A DNA stretch of 64,000 bases from NCBI GenBank assembly GCA_023418915.1, contig JAEZYU010000109.1, positions 62,001-126,000 of the forward strand, written 5' to 3'. Source of the DNA: Bacillota bacterium (GTDB lineage Bacteria; Bacillota; Clostridia; Acetivibrionales; DTU013). The notes under the pieces are model-generated. The model saw only the letters and a list, made by a program, of their open reading frames with translations, was not told the origin of the DNA and did no database searches. Below, one piece after another: positions 8,156-15,647 of the stretch. Numbering within the stretch: position 1 is the stretch's first letter; each line of letters opens with the position of its first letter. A program made the translations under genes and the position numbers.

Positions 8156-8170
8156 TCATCTTCTCAAAAA

Positions 8171-8200
8171 AATGTGCATCTTTGTATGCATATTTTTTCT
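8171..8200 (+). terminator. Intrinsic terminator after the DUF6514 gene
   Basis: A nine-base stem (8171-8179 with 8186-8194, one G-T pair), a six-base loop and a T-rich tail follow. It lies inside a 64-codon open frame (8174-8365) that I therefore reject as a gene. Confidence 0.8.
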
Positions 8201-8253
8201 TGCAAAAATCTTATCACCAATGAAGGAATAACATATATTGATGTAGAATATAT

Positions 8254-8280
8254 CGAGGCGGACAGAAATGTTCTGCCTCG
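8254..8280. repeat. Hairpin of the CCTCGTT family
   Basis: CGAGGC (8254-8259) pairs with GCCTCG (8275-8280), enclosing CAGAAATGTTCT. The hairpin at 63089-63123 has nearly the same loop and right arm (CAGAAATATTCT then CCACCTCGTT), suggesting a dispersed repeat. No T-run follows, so it is not a standard terminator. Confidence 0.5.
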
Positions 8281-8294
8281 TTGTATAATTGAAG

Positions 8295-8449
8295 TATTTC
8301 ATTTGAAAGAAGCGTTATATTTCAGAATGCTTAATAAACCTCATCTGAGTTACCCTTGGATTTGAGGTTTTAATATTCGTAATTTATTCGCATCTGCGGT
8401 AATAAAATTTTTCTATTACCGAAATATTTCATTTGAGAGATGCGTAATA
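8295..8449 (+). repeat. Pair of 25-bp direct repeats in the dnaG upstream region
   Basis: 8295-8319 and 8425-8449 match at 22 of 25 positions (TATTTCATTTGA, then AGA, GCGT and ATA). Between them lie two hairpins: CGGTAATA/TATTACCG near 8397-8421, and AACCTCA/TGAGGTT near 8336-8374. Otherwise the 470-base gap between the DUF6514 gene and dnaG is AT-rich with no recognisable promoter. Confidence 0.7.
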
Positions 8450-8496
8450 AAAATAAAGTAATATAAAGTTACAAAAAAGAAGGAATAAAGGCAATT

Positions 8497-8541
8497 ATGT
8501 CGAAGTTATTTAGAGTATTTTGGTGGGCATGCTCCGTATAA
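8497..8541 (+). CDS. Possible 14-codon leader ORF upstream of dnaG
   Basis: ATG at 8497 follows AAAGG by six bases and encodes MSKLFRVFWWACSV, ending at TAA. It is too short to assign. The two adjacent tryptophans are notable, but there is no matching terminator/antiterminator pair that would make it a trp-type attenuator. It could equally be chance. Confidence 0.2.
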   Translation: MSKLFRVFWWACSV

Positions 8542-8627
8542 TATTAAGTAATAAAAACTGCAGTCATACCCATAATATCAATACAAACATTGAAAGCATC
8601 AAAATGCTGTAAAAGGATGATGGTTCC

Positions 8628-10448
8628 ATAAGATATTCGGATGAGCTGATAGAAGAAATCAGGATCAGCAATGATATTGTTGATGTTGTTTCAGAATATG
8701 TAAAATTGGAAAAGCGAGGCAAGAATTACTTCGGCCTTTGCCCGTTTCACAGGGAGAAGACGCCCTCTTTCAGCGTGGAGGCAGGAAAGCAGATATTTTA
8801 TTGTTTTGGCTGCGGGAAGGGCGGTAATGTTTTTCAGTTTATATCTCTGGCTGAAAAACTTGATTTTATAGAAGCATTGAAGCTGCTGGCAGACAGAGCC
8901 AAAATACTGCTGCCGGAAAGCGATGATCCAAAGGAGAAGGAAAGGGCCGAGCTTAAGCAGCAGGTACTTAATGTAAATCTCATTGCTGCAAGATATTTTA
9001 ATGATGCATTGAGATCAAGGCAAGGGAAAGCAGCGGAAGCTTACCTAAAAAGAAGGGAGATATCAGACAGTACTGTCAGGAGATTTGGACTCGGATATTC
9101 ATACGATGATTGGGATGATTTGTACAGATATCTGAAGTCAAGGAAGATCAGCGAAGATGCTTTACTAAAAAGCGGCCTTATAATAAAGAGCAATTCGGGT
9201 CATTTATATAACCGTTTTAAGGGCAGGCTGATGTTTCCAATCTTTGATGTAAGAGGTAATGTGATAGGCTTTGGAGGCAGAGTCCTGGATGACGCTCTTC
9301 CCAAATATATGAACTCTCCTGAAACGGTGGTATACAATAAAGGGAAGCATCTATATGCGTTGAATTTTGCAAAAAACTCAGGAAGCAGCAGCCTAATAGT
9401 GGTGGAAGGTTATATGGATGTCATATCACTGCATCAGAGCGGTATCTGCAATGTTGTTGCTTCTTTGGGCACAGCACTGACAGAAAGTCAGGGAAGGGTT
9501 CTCAAAAAATATGCAGATGAGATCATTATATCATATGATGCAGATACTGCCGGACAAGCCGCCACACAACGAGGTCTTGATCTGCTCAGAGATATTGGCT
9601 GTAATGTTCGAGTACTTACAGTACCGGACGGCAAGGACCCTGATGAGTATATAAAGAAAAATGGACCCGACAAATTTAAGAAGCTTGCGGAAAATGCTCT
9701 TCCGCTTGTCGAATATAAGATCAAAATGTTAAGGGGGGAGCATGATCTTTCTATAACTGAGGAAAAGATAAAGTTTCTGAACAAGACTGCTGCGGTGATG
9801 GCAAAAGTCGACAATGTAATGGAACGGGAAATGTACATAAAAAAATTATCACGGGAATATGAAATATCAGAAGAGGCAATGCTTTCTGAAGTAATACGAA
9901 GAACAAGGCCTGCTGCAAAGCAAAGTCTTAAAATAGCAAAAGCCGTAGAGGCTGCTGATAAAGCTTCATCATCTGCAGCAACTGCGAAAGAAAGGGTTGT
10001 GCATAATGAACGATTTATACTGTCGTTATTATGTGTTGACAACAGTATATATACTGTTGTAAAAGAGCATTTTAAGATTGGTCAATATTTGGATGAAGAG
10101 AATAACAGGATAGCAGAAATATGCTACAAGAGGATAGAGGAACGCAAGGGCATAACGCCCGCTGAATTGATGAATATCATATCTGACGACGAATCAGGTG
10201 CATTTGCGAGGATTTTAAATGAAGAATGTCATTGTGATGATAATCAAAAGGCGATTTTGGGTAAAATTAGGGATATAGAGTTGATGAAAGCAGAAATGAG
10301 GCGTGATCAAGTCATCGAAATGTTGAAAAATGAAGTCGGTATGCCGGAAGGCGGATCCGATAAACTGAAACTGGAGTTGAAAACATTGATTCAGGAGATA
10401 AGCAGGATAAAAAATATGCCCGAATATAGAATAGAAGGGAGGGGCTGA
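8628..10448 (+). CDS. dnaG: DNA primase DnaG, apparently starting at an ATA codon
   Basis: DnaG makes the RNA primers for replication. The zinc-binding module CPFHREKTPSFSVE...YCFGCGKGG comes first (about residues 38-65), then the catalytic core with TOPRIM motifs VVEGYMDVISLHQSG and SYDADTAGQAATQRG, and a helicase-binding C-terminal part. The first canonical start in frame is TTG at 8706, which would remove the conserved YSDELIEEIRISNDIVDVV segment that precedes the zinc module. Reading back, ATA at 8628 sits ten bases after AAAAGGA, giving (M)RYSDELIEEI, 606 residues. Alternatively one base has been lost and the true start is ATG 8617 or 8620. rpoD overlaps the stop by one base, the usual dnaG-rpoD arrangement. 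Confidence 0.93.
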   Translation: MRYSDELIEEIRISNDIVDVVSEYVKLEKRGKNYFGLCPFHREKTPSFSVEAGKQIFYCFGCGKGGNVFQFISLAEKLDFIEALKLLADRAKILLPESDDPKEKERAELKQQVLNVNLIAARYFNDALRSRQGKAAEAYLKRREISDSTVRRFGLGYSYDDWDDLYRYLKSRKISEDALLKSGLIIKSNSGHLYNRFKGRLMFPIFDVRGNVIGFGGRVLDDALPKYMNSPETVVYNKGKHLYALNFAKNSGSSSLIVVEGYMDVISLHQSGICNVVASLGTALTESQGRVLKKYADEIIISYDADTAGQAATQRGLDLLRDIGCNVRVLTVPDGKDPDEYIKKNGPDKFKKLAENALPLVEYKIKMLRGEHDLSITEEKIKFLNKTAAVMAKVDNVMEREMYIKKLSREYEISEEAMLSEVIRRTRPAAKQSLKIAKAVEAADKASSSAATAKERVVHNERFILSLLCVDNSIYTVVKEHFKIGQYLDEENNRIAEICYKRIEERKGITPAELMNIISDDESGAFARILNEECHCDDNQKAILGKIRDIELMKAEMRRDQVIEMLKNEVGMPEGGSDKLKLELKTLIQEISRIKNMPEYRIEGRG

Positions 10449-11545
10449 TGATGAAGACACAGGATAATGAAACGGTAAACACTAACAGGAAATCAATCCT
10501 GAAGGAACTGGTTGAAAAGGGTAAATCCAAAGGCATGCTGACATATAAGGAAATCATGGATGCTTTTGAAGAAGTCGAGCTTGAGCCCGAACATATAGAG
10601 AAAATATATGAAACTGTTGAAAATATGGGTATCGATGTCGTCGGAGATATCGATGCAGAAGTACAGGAAATGCAGAATACTGAGGAGGAGCTGGATCTGT
10701 CACTCCCTGAAGGTATCAGCATCGATGATCCTGTAAGGATGTATTTGAAAGAGATAGGAAAGGTGCCCCTTCTGACTGCCGAAGAAGAAGTGGAACTTGC
10801 TTTACGGATGGAAAGGGGCGACAATGAGGCAAAAAGAAGGCTGGCCGAAGCAAACCTCAGGCTTGTTGTTAGCATTGCAAAGCGTTATGTGGGTAGAGGA
10901 ATGCTGTTTCTTGACCTTATACAAGAAGGTAATCTTGGATTGATCAAGGCTGTAGAGAAATTTGATTATAGAAAAGGTTTCAAATTCAGCACATATGCCA
11001 CATGGTGGATACGGCAGGCCATAACCAGAGCCATAGCCGACCAGGCAAGGACAATTAGAATACCTGTGCATATGGTGGAGACCATAAACAAGCTGATAAG
11101 AGTATCCAGGCAGCTTCTGCAGGAACTGGGCAGAGATCCTCATCCAGAGGAGATCGCCAAGGAAATGAATATGTCCGTTGAAAAGGTAAGAGAAATCATG
11201 AAGATATCTCAGGAGCCCGTGTCTCTTGAAACTCCTATCGGAGAGGAAGAGGACAGTCATCTTGGCGATTTCATACCCGATGAGGATGTACCCGCTCCGG
11301 CTGAAGCTGCTGCATTCACACTCCTTAAGGAACAGCTGCTAGGTGTACTGGACACATTAACACCGAGAGAAGAGAAAGTATTAAGACTGAGATTTGGACT
11401 TGACGACGGACGCGCCAGGACACTTGAAGAGGTTGGGAAGGAGTTTAACGTAACAAGGGAGAGAATCAGGCAGATTGAAGCCAAGGCCTTACGTAAGCTC
11501 AGACACCCCAGCAGAAGTAAGAAACTGAAGGATTATCTAGATTAA
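10448..11545 (+). CDS. rpoD: Primary sigma factor RpoD (SigA)
   Basis: This 365-residue protein is the housekeeping sigma factor. In order it has an N-terminal region 1.1 (to about residue 90), region 1.2 DPVRMYLKEIGKVPLL, region 2 with NLRLVVSIAKRYVGRG and FSTYATWWIRQAITRAIADQ (-10 recognition), region 3 with RQLLQELGRDPHPEEIA, and region 4 RLRFGLDDGRARTLEEVGK plus VTRERIRQIEAKALRKLRH (-35 recognition). The length fits Firmicute SigA. The start (ATG 10448 or 10451) overlaps the dnaG stop as TGATGATG, with GGGAGGGG just upstream, so it is coupled to dnaG. The sigma-A-type promoters listed here should be its targets. Confidence 0.98.
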   Translation: MMKTQDNETVNTNRKSILKELVEKGKSKGMLTYKEIMDAFEEVELEPEHIEKIYETVENMGIDVVGDIDAEVQEMQNTEEELDLSLPEGISIDDPVRMYLKEIGKVPLLTAEEEVELALRMERGDNEAKRRLAEANLRLVVSIAKRYVGRGMLFLDLIQEGNLGLIKAVEKFDYRKGFKFSTYATWWIRQAITRAIADQARTIRIPVHMVETINKLIRVSRQLLQELGRDPHPEEIAKEMNMSVEKVREIMKISQEPVSLETPIGEEEDSHLGDFIPDEDVPAPAEAAAFTLLKEQLLGVLDTLTPREEKVLRLRFGLDDGRARTLEEVGKEFNVTRERIRQIEAKALRKLRHPSRSKKLKDYLD

Positions 11546-11638
11546 TCAGCAGAAAACATAAGCTGACTTTGTTCAAAGATTATTTTTCCTGTCATAGGCC
11601 GGCAAGGGTCTGCAAAAGATAAAAACAGGAGGGATGAT

Positions 11639-11872
11639 ATGGACAAAAGGATAGGAAATGAAGCTCTTCCTGAGATAGAATATACGACATATGACAGGCT
11701 TTTAAGAGCATGGGAGAACTCAATGGAGCTTGTACGGGATTTTGAGATGTATTCCAAAAGGATCGAGGATGATGAATTAAAGCAGGTTTTTAAAGAATTT
11801 GCTGAGGACGAAGGCAGGCACGCTTCAAAATTCAGAGATCTGCTGCCGGAGTGGAGACCGGGAGCTGAATAA
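11639..11872 (+). CDS. Small ferritin-like/rubrerythrin-like helical protein
   Basis: The 77-residue protein ends in a long helix with EFAEDEGRHASKFRDLLPEW, containing the E-x-x-H pair typical of ferritin-like iron proteins, preceded by a second helix (AWENSMELVRDFEMYSKR). It is about half of a four-helix bundle, so it would have to dimerise to build a di-iron site, or be only a structural relative. A strong ribosome-binding site (AGGAGGG) precedes the ATG. It follows rpoD by 93 bases and may be co-transcribed. The family is tentative; no function is assigned. Confidence 0.65.
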   Translation: MDKRIGNEALPEIEYTTYDRLLRAWENSMELVRDFEMYSKRIEDDELKQVFKEFAEDEGRHASKFRDLLPEWRPGAE

Positions 11873-11976
11873 TATTTGAAGCTCATGAAAGCGGAAGCAT
11901 CGACGAAAAACAGAGCGAAAAAAACAGATAGTATATTATGTTTTGCTAAGATCGAGAAATTTTATTATAAAAGCAC

Positions 11977-12005
11977 TTGACCTGTACAGTGTGCGAAAGT
12001 ATAAT
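11977..12005 (+). promoter_or_regulatory. Sigma-A promoter of the tRNA genes
   Basis: TTGACC (11977-11982), a 17-base spacer and a perfect TATAAT (12000-12005) lie 14 bases before the tRNA-Asn gene. Confidence 0.85.
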
Positions 12006-12019
12006 ATTATTTGTTTCGT

Positions 12020-12095
12020 TCCTCAATAGCTCAGTTGGTAGAGCATGCGGCTGTTAACCGCAGGGTCGTAGGTTCGAGTCCTACTTGAGGAGCCA
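12020..12095 (+). tRNA. tRNA-Asn (GTT)
   Basis: The acceptor arms TCCTCAA and TTGAGGA pair, the D-loop is AGCTCAGTTGGTAGAGC, the anticodon loop is CTGTTAA (anticodon GTT), the T-loop is GGTTCGAGTCC, and CCA is encoded. The 76 nt fold completely. Confidence 0.97.
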
Positions 12096-12098
12096 TAA

Positions 12099-12175
12099 GG
12101 GCCTTTAGCTCAGTTGGTTAGAGCAACCGGCTCATAACCGGTTGGTCCGGGGTTCGAGTCCCTGAAGGCCCACCA
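12099..12175 (+). tRNA. tRNA with CAT anticodon (elongator Met or lysidine-modified Ile2)
   Basis: The acceptor arms GGGCCTT/AAGGCCC pair, the anticodon loop CTCATAA gives anticodon CAT, and CCA is encoded. The anticodon stem ACCGG/CCGGT lacks the three G-C pairs of an initiator tRNA and the acceptor is fully paired, so it is not initiator Met. Sequence alone does not separate elongator Met from tRNA-Ile2. It lies three bases after tRNA-Asn under the same promoter. Confidence 0.92.
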
Positions 12176-12179
12176 CAGA

Positions 12180-12208
12180 GAGTGAGGGAAGTATCCTTGC
12201 TCTTTTTT
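12180..12208 (+). terminator. Terminator after the tRNA pair
   Basis: GAGTGAGG and CCTTGCTC pair with wobbles across a short loop, followed by TTTTTT. Confidence 0.75.
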
Positions 12209-12258
12209 ATTACCCGGCTTATCAATAGTTAGCTGAAATATCATATTTATCATTGTTG

Positions 12259-12441
12259 TTATGCTCTTTTTTCAGTGGTGTCATCAAATGGCCTGTCATA
12301 ATGCATGTTTAGCGTTACCGTAAGCTTCGAAGCTCCTTCATTCATCTTTTTCAGTGTTCCGCTTCCAAGACTGTCAGGAAAAATAGTTTCAGCTGCAGTT
12401 TCAACATCCTTGACCGATTTCCTTGAATATGCTCTGCTCAT
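12259..12441 (-). CDS. Possible small protein of unknown function
   Basis: The reverse strand encodes about 60 residues starting MSRAYSRKSVKDVETAAET and ending DRPFDDTTEKRA. An ATG at 12462 is also possible, but TGGAG lies ten bases before the ATG at 12441. It is charged and soluble, with no family recognised. It is divergent from trmK, 85 bases apart. Support is one ribosome-binding site and protein-like composition, so this is tentative. Confidence 0.4.
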   Translation of the reverse strand: MSRAYSRKSVKDVETAAETIFPDSLGSGTLKKMNEGASKLTVTLNMHYDRPFDDTTEKRA

Positions 12442-12526
12442 ACATAATGTACTCCATTTCATAATATTTTAGTGTATAATTAAGCATGTACATTTAGCAG
12501 TTGTTTTATTACGTTTGGAGATGCAA

Positions 12527-13240
12527 ATGAAACTAAATACTAGACTTAGGAAGATAGCAGAAAGTATTCCGCAATGCAGAGTGATTACAGATGTAGGTAC
12601 AGATCACGCATATATACCGATAGAAGCAGTGACGGCAGGAAAATGCGAAAGGGCTCTGGCAGCCGATCTGAGACCGGGACCTCTTAGGGTAGCTGTGGCT
12701 AACATAAAAAAGTTCGGTCTTGAAGGAAATATAGAAACAAGGCTTGGAGACGGTCTTAATCCAATCGATGATTCTGAATGTGATGTGATTGTAATAGCAG
12801 GAATGGGTGGCCCGCTGATAAGAAAAATACTGTCGGATTCTTTTGAAAAGGCAAAAAAGTCACACAGACTTTTACTTCAGCCAAACAATGCTGTAGATGC
12901 GCTGCGCAGATGGCTTTATGAAAACGGCTTCAAAATCGCCGCTGAAAAGTTGATTGAAGACTCCGGAAAGCTTTATTGTCTTATGGAAGCCGAATGGACA
13001 GGCAAAAACGTGAAAAAGGATGAATTCACATATTACATAGGTGAGATGGTATTTAAAGACAATAATCATCTGCTGGATAAATATCTTGAGAAAAAGCTCG
13101 GAGAGCTGAACAGGATAATAATTGGGCGATCACGCTCAGACCCAGGAAAAGTAAGGCGGTTGGAGGATGAAACGTCTATGGATACTCAGACCTGTATTGA
13201 GATAAGAGACAAATTGCAGACACTCTTCCAGCCGAAATGA
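12527..13240 (+). CDS. trmK: tRNA (adenine22-N1)-methyltransferase TrmK
   Basis: TrmK methylates A22 in the D-arm of tRNAs using S-adenosylmethionine. The Rossmann motif ITDVGTDHAYIPIEAV (about residue 20) and the catalytic region VIVIAGMGGPLIRKIL are clear, with QPNNAVDALRRWLYENGF after it, all typical of the family; 237 residues is normal. A TTG at 12515 and ATG at 12521 lie further upstream in the same frame, but GGAG at 12517-12520 is six bases before ATG 12527, which I take as the start. It is followed by the Nif3-family gene, a common pairing in Firmicutes. Confidence 0.93.
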   Translation: MKLNTRLRKIAESIPQCRVITDVGTDHAYIPIEAVTAGKCERALAADLRPGPLRVAVANIKKFGLEGNIETRLGDGLNPIDDSECDVIVIAGMGGPLIRKILSDSFEKAKKSHRLLLQPNNAVDALRRWLYENGFKIAAEKLIEDSGKLYCLMEAEWTGKNVKKDEFTYYIGEMVFKDNNHLLDKYLEKKLGELNRIIIGRSRSDPGKVRRLEDETSMDTQTCIEIRDKLQTLFQPK

Positions 13241-13313
13241 AGAAAAGTACTTCTAAAGGAGCAATGAAGTAAACACTTCTAAAGGCGGTATGAGTAGGAA
13301 GGAGAAAATGTTC

Positions 13314-14081
13314 ATGGTCAGGTGCAGAGATGTATTGAATTTTATGGAAAAAATTGCACCTTCAGATCTGGCGGAGGAATGGGATAATATTGGATTGATC
13401 GCCGGCAGCATCAATGGTAAAGTCGAAAGAATGCTGGTGTGCCTTGATGTCACAGATGCTGCTTTGAGAAAGGCATCCAGTATAAAGGCTGATCTGATTG
13501 TCACACATCACCCTATGATCTTCAAGGGACTTAAGAGTGTAAGTGAAGACAACGTAAAAGGACGGCAGATATACTCAACGATCCGCAGCGGTATAAACAT
13601 TATCTCAGCCCATACAAATCTGGATTATGCAGAAGCTGGTGTAAATACGCAGCTGGCATCGGTTCTTGGTCTGTATGATACCGCTTTGATAGGCAAAGGT
13701 CCGGGGAGAGTCGGTTCGCTGAAGGAAAGGATGAGTTTTGATGCTTTTGTAGCTCATGTAAAAAAGTGTCTGAAGGTGCCTTGTGTAAGAGCAGCAGGAA
13801 AAGCTGACGCAGGCGTTATGAAGGCAGCGGTTTTCAGCGGCAGTTTCGACGATGATCTGGATGCTGTGCTTCTGACAGGTGCCGAAGTTTTAGTAACGGG
13901 AGATCTCAAATACCATACGGCACTTGATGCACGTGAGTCCAATATGTGTATTATCGATGCAGGTCATTTCAATACTGAAAGGATCGTGCTGCCTTATCTT
14001 GCAGCTGCGCTGTCAGAAAGATTTCCCGAGACTGAAGTTATTCATTTCAAGCAGGAGAAGGACCCATTTATAACCTATTGA
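13314..14081 (+). CDS. Nif3-like dinuclear metal centre protein
   Basis: The protein is about 255 residues and belongs to the NIF3/YqfO family, cytoplasmic hexameric proteins with a two-metal site and poorly known function. Recognised parts are the start VRCRDVLNFMEKIAPSDLAE, WDNIGLIAGS, VTHHPMIFKG (metal histidines), AHTNLD, and near the end IDAGHFNTERIVLPYLA with another metal ligand. ATGs at 13290 and 13308 are also in frame; AAGGAG at 13299-13304 fits ATG 13314 best (nine bases). It lacks the central inserted domain of longer relatives. It follows trmK by 73 bases and is probably co-transcribed. Confidence 0.92.
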   Translation: MVRCRDVLNFMEKIAPSDLAEEWDNIGLIAGSINGKVERMLVCLDVTDAALRKASSIKADLIVTHHPMIFKGLKSVSEDNVKGRQIYSTIRSGINIISAHTNLDYAEAGVNTQLASVLGLYDTALIGKGPGRVGSLKERMSFDAFVAHVKKCLKVPCVRAAGKADAGVMKAAVFSGSFDDDLDAVLLTGAEVLVTGDLKYHTALDARESNMCIIDAGHFNTERIVLPYLAAALSERFPETEVIHFKQEKDPFITY

Positions 14082-14106
14082 CTATTTTGCAAATATGGAT
14101 TATTAT
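14078..14106 (+). promoter_or_regulatory. Candidate promoter of the RNase P RNA gene
   Basis: TTGACT (14078-14083), which overlaps the stop codon of the Nif3-family gene, 17 bases, then TATTAT (14101-14106). An overlapping TATAAT lies three bases further on. It is about 38 bases before the RNA. Confidence 0.6.
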
Positions 14107-14143
14107 AATAGTCCAACGAAGCATAACAGCTTCCGCAAAAATC

Positions 14144-14508
14144 ATGAGTAAGCCAGATAATCGCAGGCACAGTGCCGAAAGGCCGTGTCTGAGGAAAGTC
14201 CGGGCTCCACAGGGCGAGGGTGCCGGGTAACTCCCGGTGAAGGCGACTTCAAGGAAAGTGCAACAGAGATATACCGCTTAATGCGTAATACCTCCGGTAT
14301 TACTACTTAAGTAAGGGTGGAAAGGTGAGGTAAGAGCTCACCAGCGGCATGGCGACTTGCCGGTCTATGTAAACCCCATCCGGAGCAACACCGCAGAGGG
14401 ACACATTGGTAGCCCGCCAGTCCCGGGCAGGTGGCTTGAGCCATACAGAAATGTATGACCTAGATAGATGATTATCTAATACAGAACCCGGCTTACAGAC
14501 TTACTCAT
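14144..14508 (+). ncRNA. rnpB: RNase P RNA
   Basis: This is the catalytic RNA that trims tRNA 5' ends. The universally conserved parts are present in order: GAGGAAAGTCCGGGCTCC near the 5' end, GGTAAGAGCTCACCAGC in the middle, and ACAGAACCCGGCTTACAG at the 3' end. GAGTAAGCC at 14146 pairs with GGCTTA...TTACTC at the end to close the molecule. The length (~365 nt) is normal. Exact ends are estimated from the closing helix. A terminator follows immediately. Confidence 0.97.
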
Positions 14509-14519
14509 AACAATTATCA

Positions 14520-14558
14520 GAAACACCAGCTTAAAGGCTGGTGTTTCTGCATTTTTTT
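14520..14558 (+). terminator. Terminator of rnpB
   Basis: An 11-base perfect stem (14520-14530 with 14537-14547), a six-base loop, and seven T's at about 14552-14558. Confidence 0.9.
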
Positions 14559-14612
14559 CATTCATTGTACAATAATATATTAGTGAATCTAATCTAATAT
14601 GAAGAGGTGCTT

Positions 14613-15386
14613 ATGACAAAGGATGAGAACAGAGTCATACCAGACCTGGCATCGGTCTCTCAAGCAGCACAGGCCGAAGTAAACAAGGAAAATGAAAAAA
14701 TCAACGAGATTAAAGAACTGGGAAGGATGACGGTTTCCAACCCAAGAGGTAATATTCATTGTCTTACTATAATCGGACAGATCGAAGGTCACATTATACT
14801 ACCGCCGCAAAACAAAACGACAAAATATGAGCATGTGATTCCCCAACTTGTAGCAATAGAGGAGAATACTGAAATAGAAGGTCTGCTGCTGATCTTAAAT
14901 ACAGTCGGAGGCGATGTCGAAGCAGGACTTGCTATTGCAGAAATGGTTGCAAGTATGGATAAGCCAAAGGTTTCCCTTGTGCTGGGAGGCGGACACAGCA
15001 TAGGCGTGCCTATGGCAGTTTCCACAGATCATTCATTTATTGCTCCATCTGCAACGATGACAATACATCCTATCAGGCTTAATGGTCTGGTTATTGGCGT
15101 ACCACAGACCTACGAGTATTTTGACAAGATGCAGGAGAGAGTGGTTCAGTTTGTATCAAAAAATTCAGGGATATCAAAGGATGACTTCAGGGAGCTTATG
15201 CTAAAAACAGGTGAGCTCGCTAATGATGTAGGCACTGTACTGTTCGGAGAGGATGCTGTTAGATACAAACTTATTAATGAAGTCGGAGGACTGTCCAATG
15301 CAATGAATAAATTGTATGAATTGATAGAGCACAGAAGGCTTAAGTCAAGCACAGGCGCAATAGTAACAGGAGGAGAGCTGCAATGA
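14613..15386 (+). CDS. tepA: ClpP-like serine protease TepA (translocation-enhancing protein)
   Basis: This S14-type (ClpP-fold) protein of 257 residues resembles Bacillus TepA/YlqF-region protease, described as aiding protein export or degrading signal peptides. It carries LNTVGGDVEAGLAIAEMV, the serine-bearing GGGHSIGVPMA, and TMTIHPIR with the active-site histidine. It lacks a signal peptide. A GTG at 14607 is in frame, but AAGAGG suits ATG 14613. ylzJ overlaps its last four bases, and ftsK follows further on, the Bacillus order tepA-ylzJ-spoIIIE, which supports the assignment. Confidence 0.9.
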   Translation: MTKDENRVIPDLASVSQAAQAEVNKENEKINEIKELGRMTVSNPRGNIHCLTIIGQIEGHIILPPQNKTTKYEHVIPQLVAIEENTEIEGLLLILNTVGGDVEAGLAIAEMVASMDKPKVSLVLGGGHSIGVPMAVSTDHSFIAPSATMTIHPIRLNGLVIGVPQTYEYFDKMQERVVQFVSKNSGISKDDFRELMLKTGELANDVGTVLFGEDAVRYKLINEVGGLSNAMNKLYELIEHRRLKSSTGAIVTGGELQ

Positions 15387-15607
15387 TATTGTACTCAATA
15401 GTGTCTCCGGAAATCGTATTTGACGGATATGATGATACAAAAAGCATCAGATATTTTGAAGCTGAATACAGGGGAGAGAAAGTGATAGTAGCACAGACCG
15501 GCGACAGGGATTATAAAATATCAAGGCTTATGAGTACGTGTCCGTCAACATTTCTGGATCCGGCATTTCAGCCGGGAAGAGTACTGAGGGAAAGTGATTT
15601 GAAATAG
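15383..15607 (+). CDS. ylzJ: YlzJ-like small protein
   Basis: The 74-residue protein starts MILYSIVSPEIVFDGYDD and has LMSTCPSTFLDPAFQPG near the end, as in YlzJ-like proteins of Firmicutes (function unknown). Its ATG overlaps the end of tepA, with AGGAGG just upstream, so the two are translationally coupled. Gene order (tepA-ylzJ, then ftsK/spoIIIE after an inserted gene) agrees. Confidence 0.85.
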   Translation: MILYSIVSPEIVFDGYDDTKSIRYFEAEYRGEKVIVAQTGDRDYKISRLMSTCPSTFLDPAFQPGRVLRESDLK

Positions 15608-15608
15608 T

Positions 15609-15637
15609 AAAGGGCTGACATGCTGTCAGCCCCTTTG
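15609..15637. terminator. Bidirectional terminator between ylzJ and the chemoreceptor gene
   Basis: GGGCTGACA and TGTCAGCCC (15612-15620, 15624-15632) pair perfectly around a TGC loop, flanked by AAA and CTTT. It can serve both convergent genes. Confidence 0.8.
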
Positions 15638-15647
15638 TAAGCATCGG

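Noticed and set aside
8174..8365. 64-codon open frame after the DUF6514 gene
   Set aside because: It begins inside a terminator hairpin, has no ribosome-binding site and crosses another hairpin and a direct repeat.
8497..8541. Tryptophan-type attenuator from the FRVFWWAC leader ORF
   Set aside because: No alternative terminator/antiterminator pair follows, and the downstream genes are dnaG-rpoD, not tryptophan genes.
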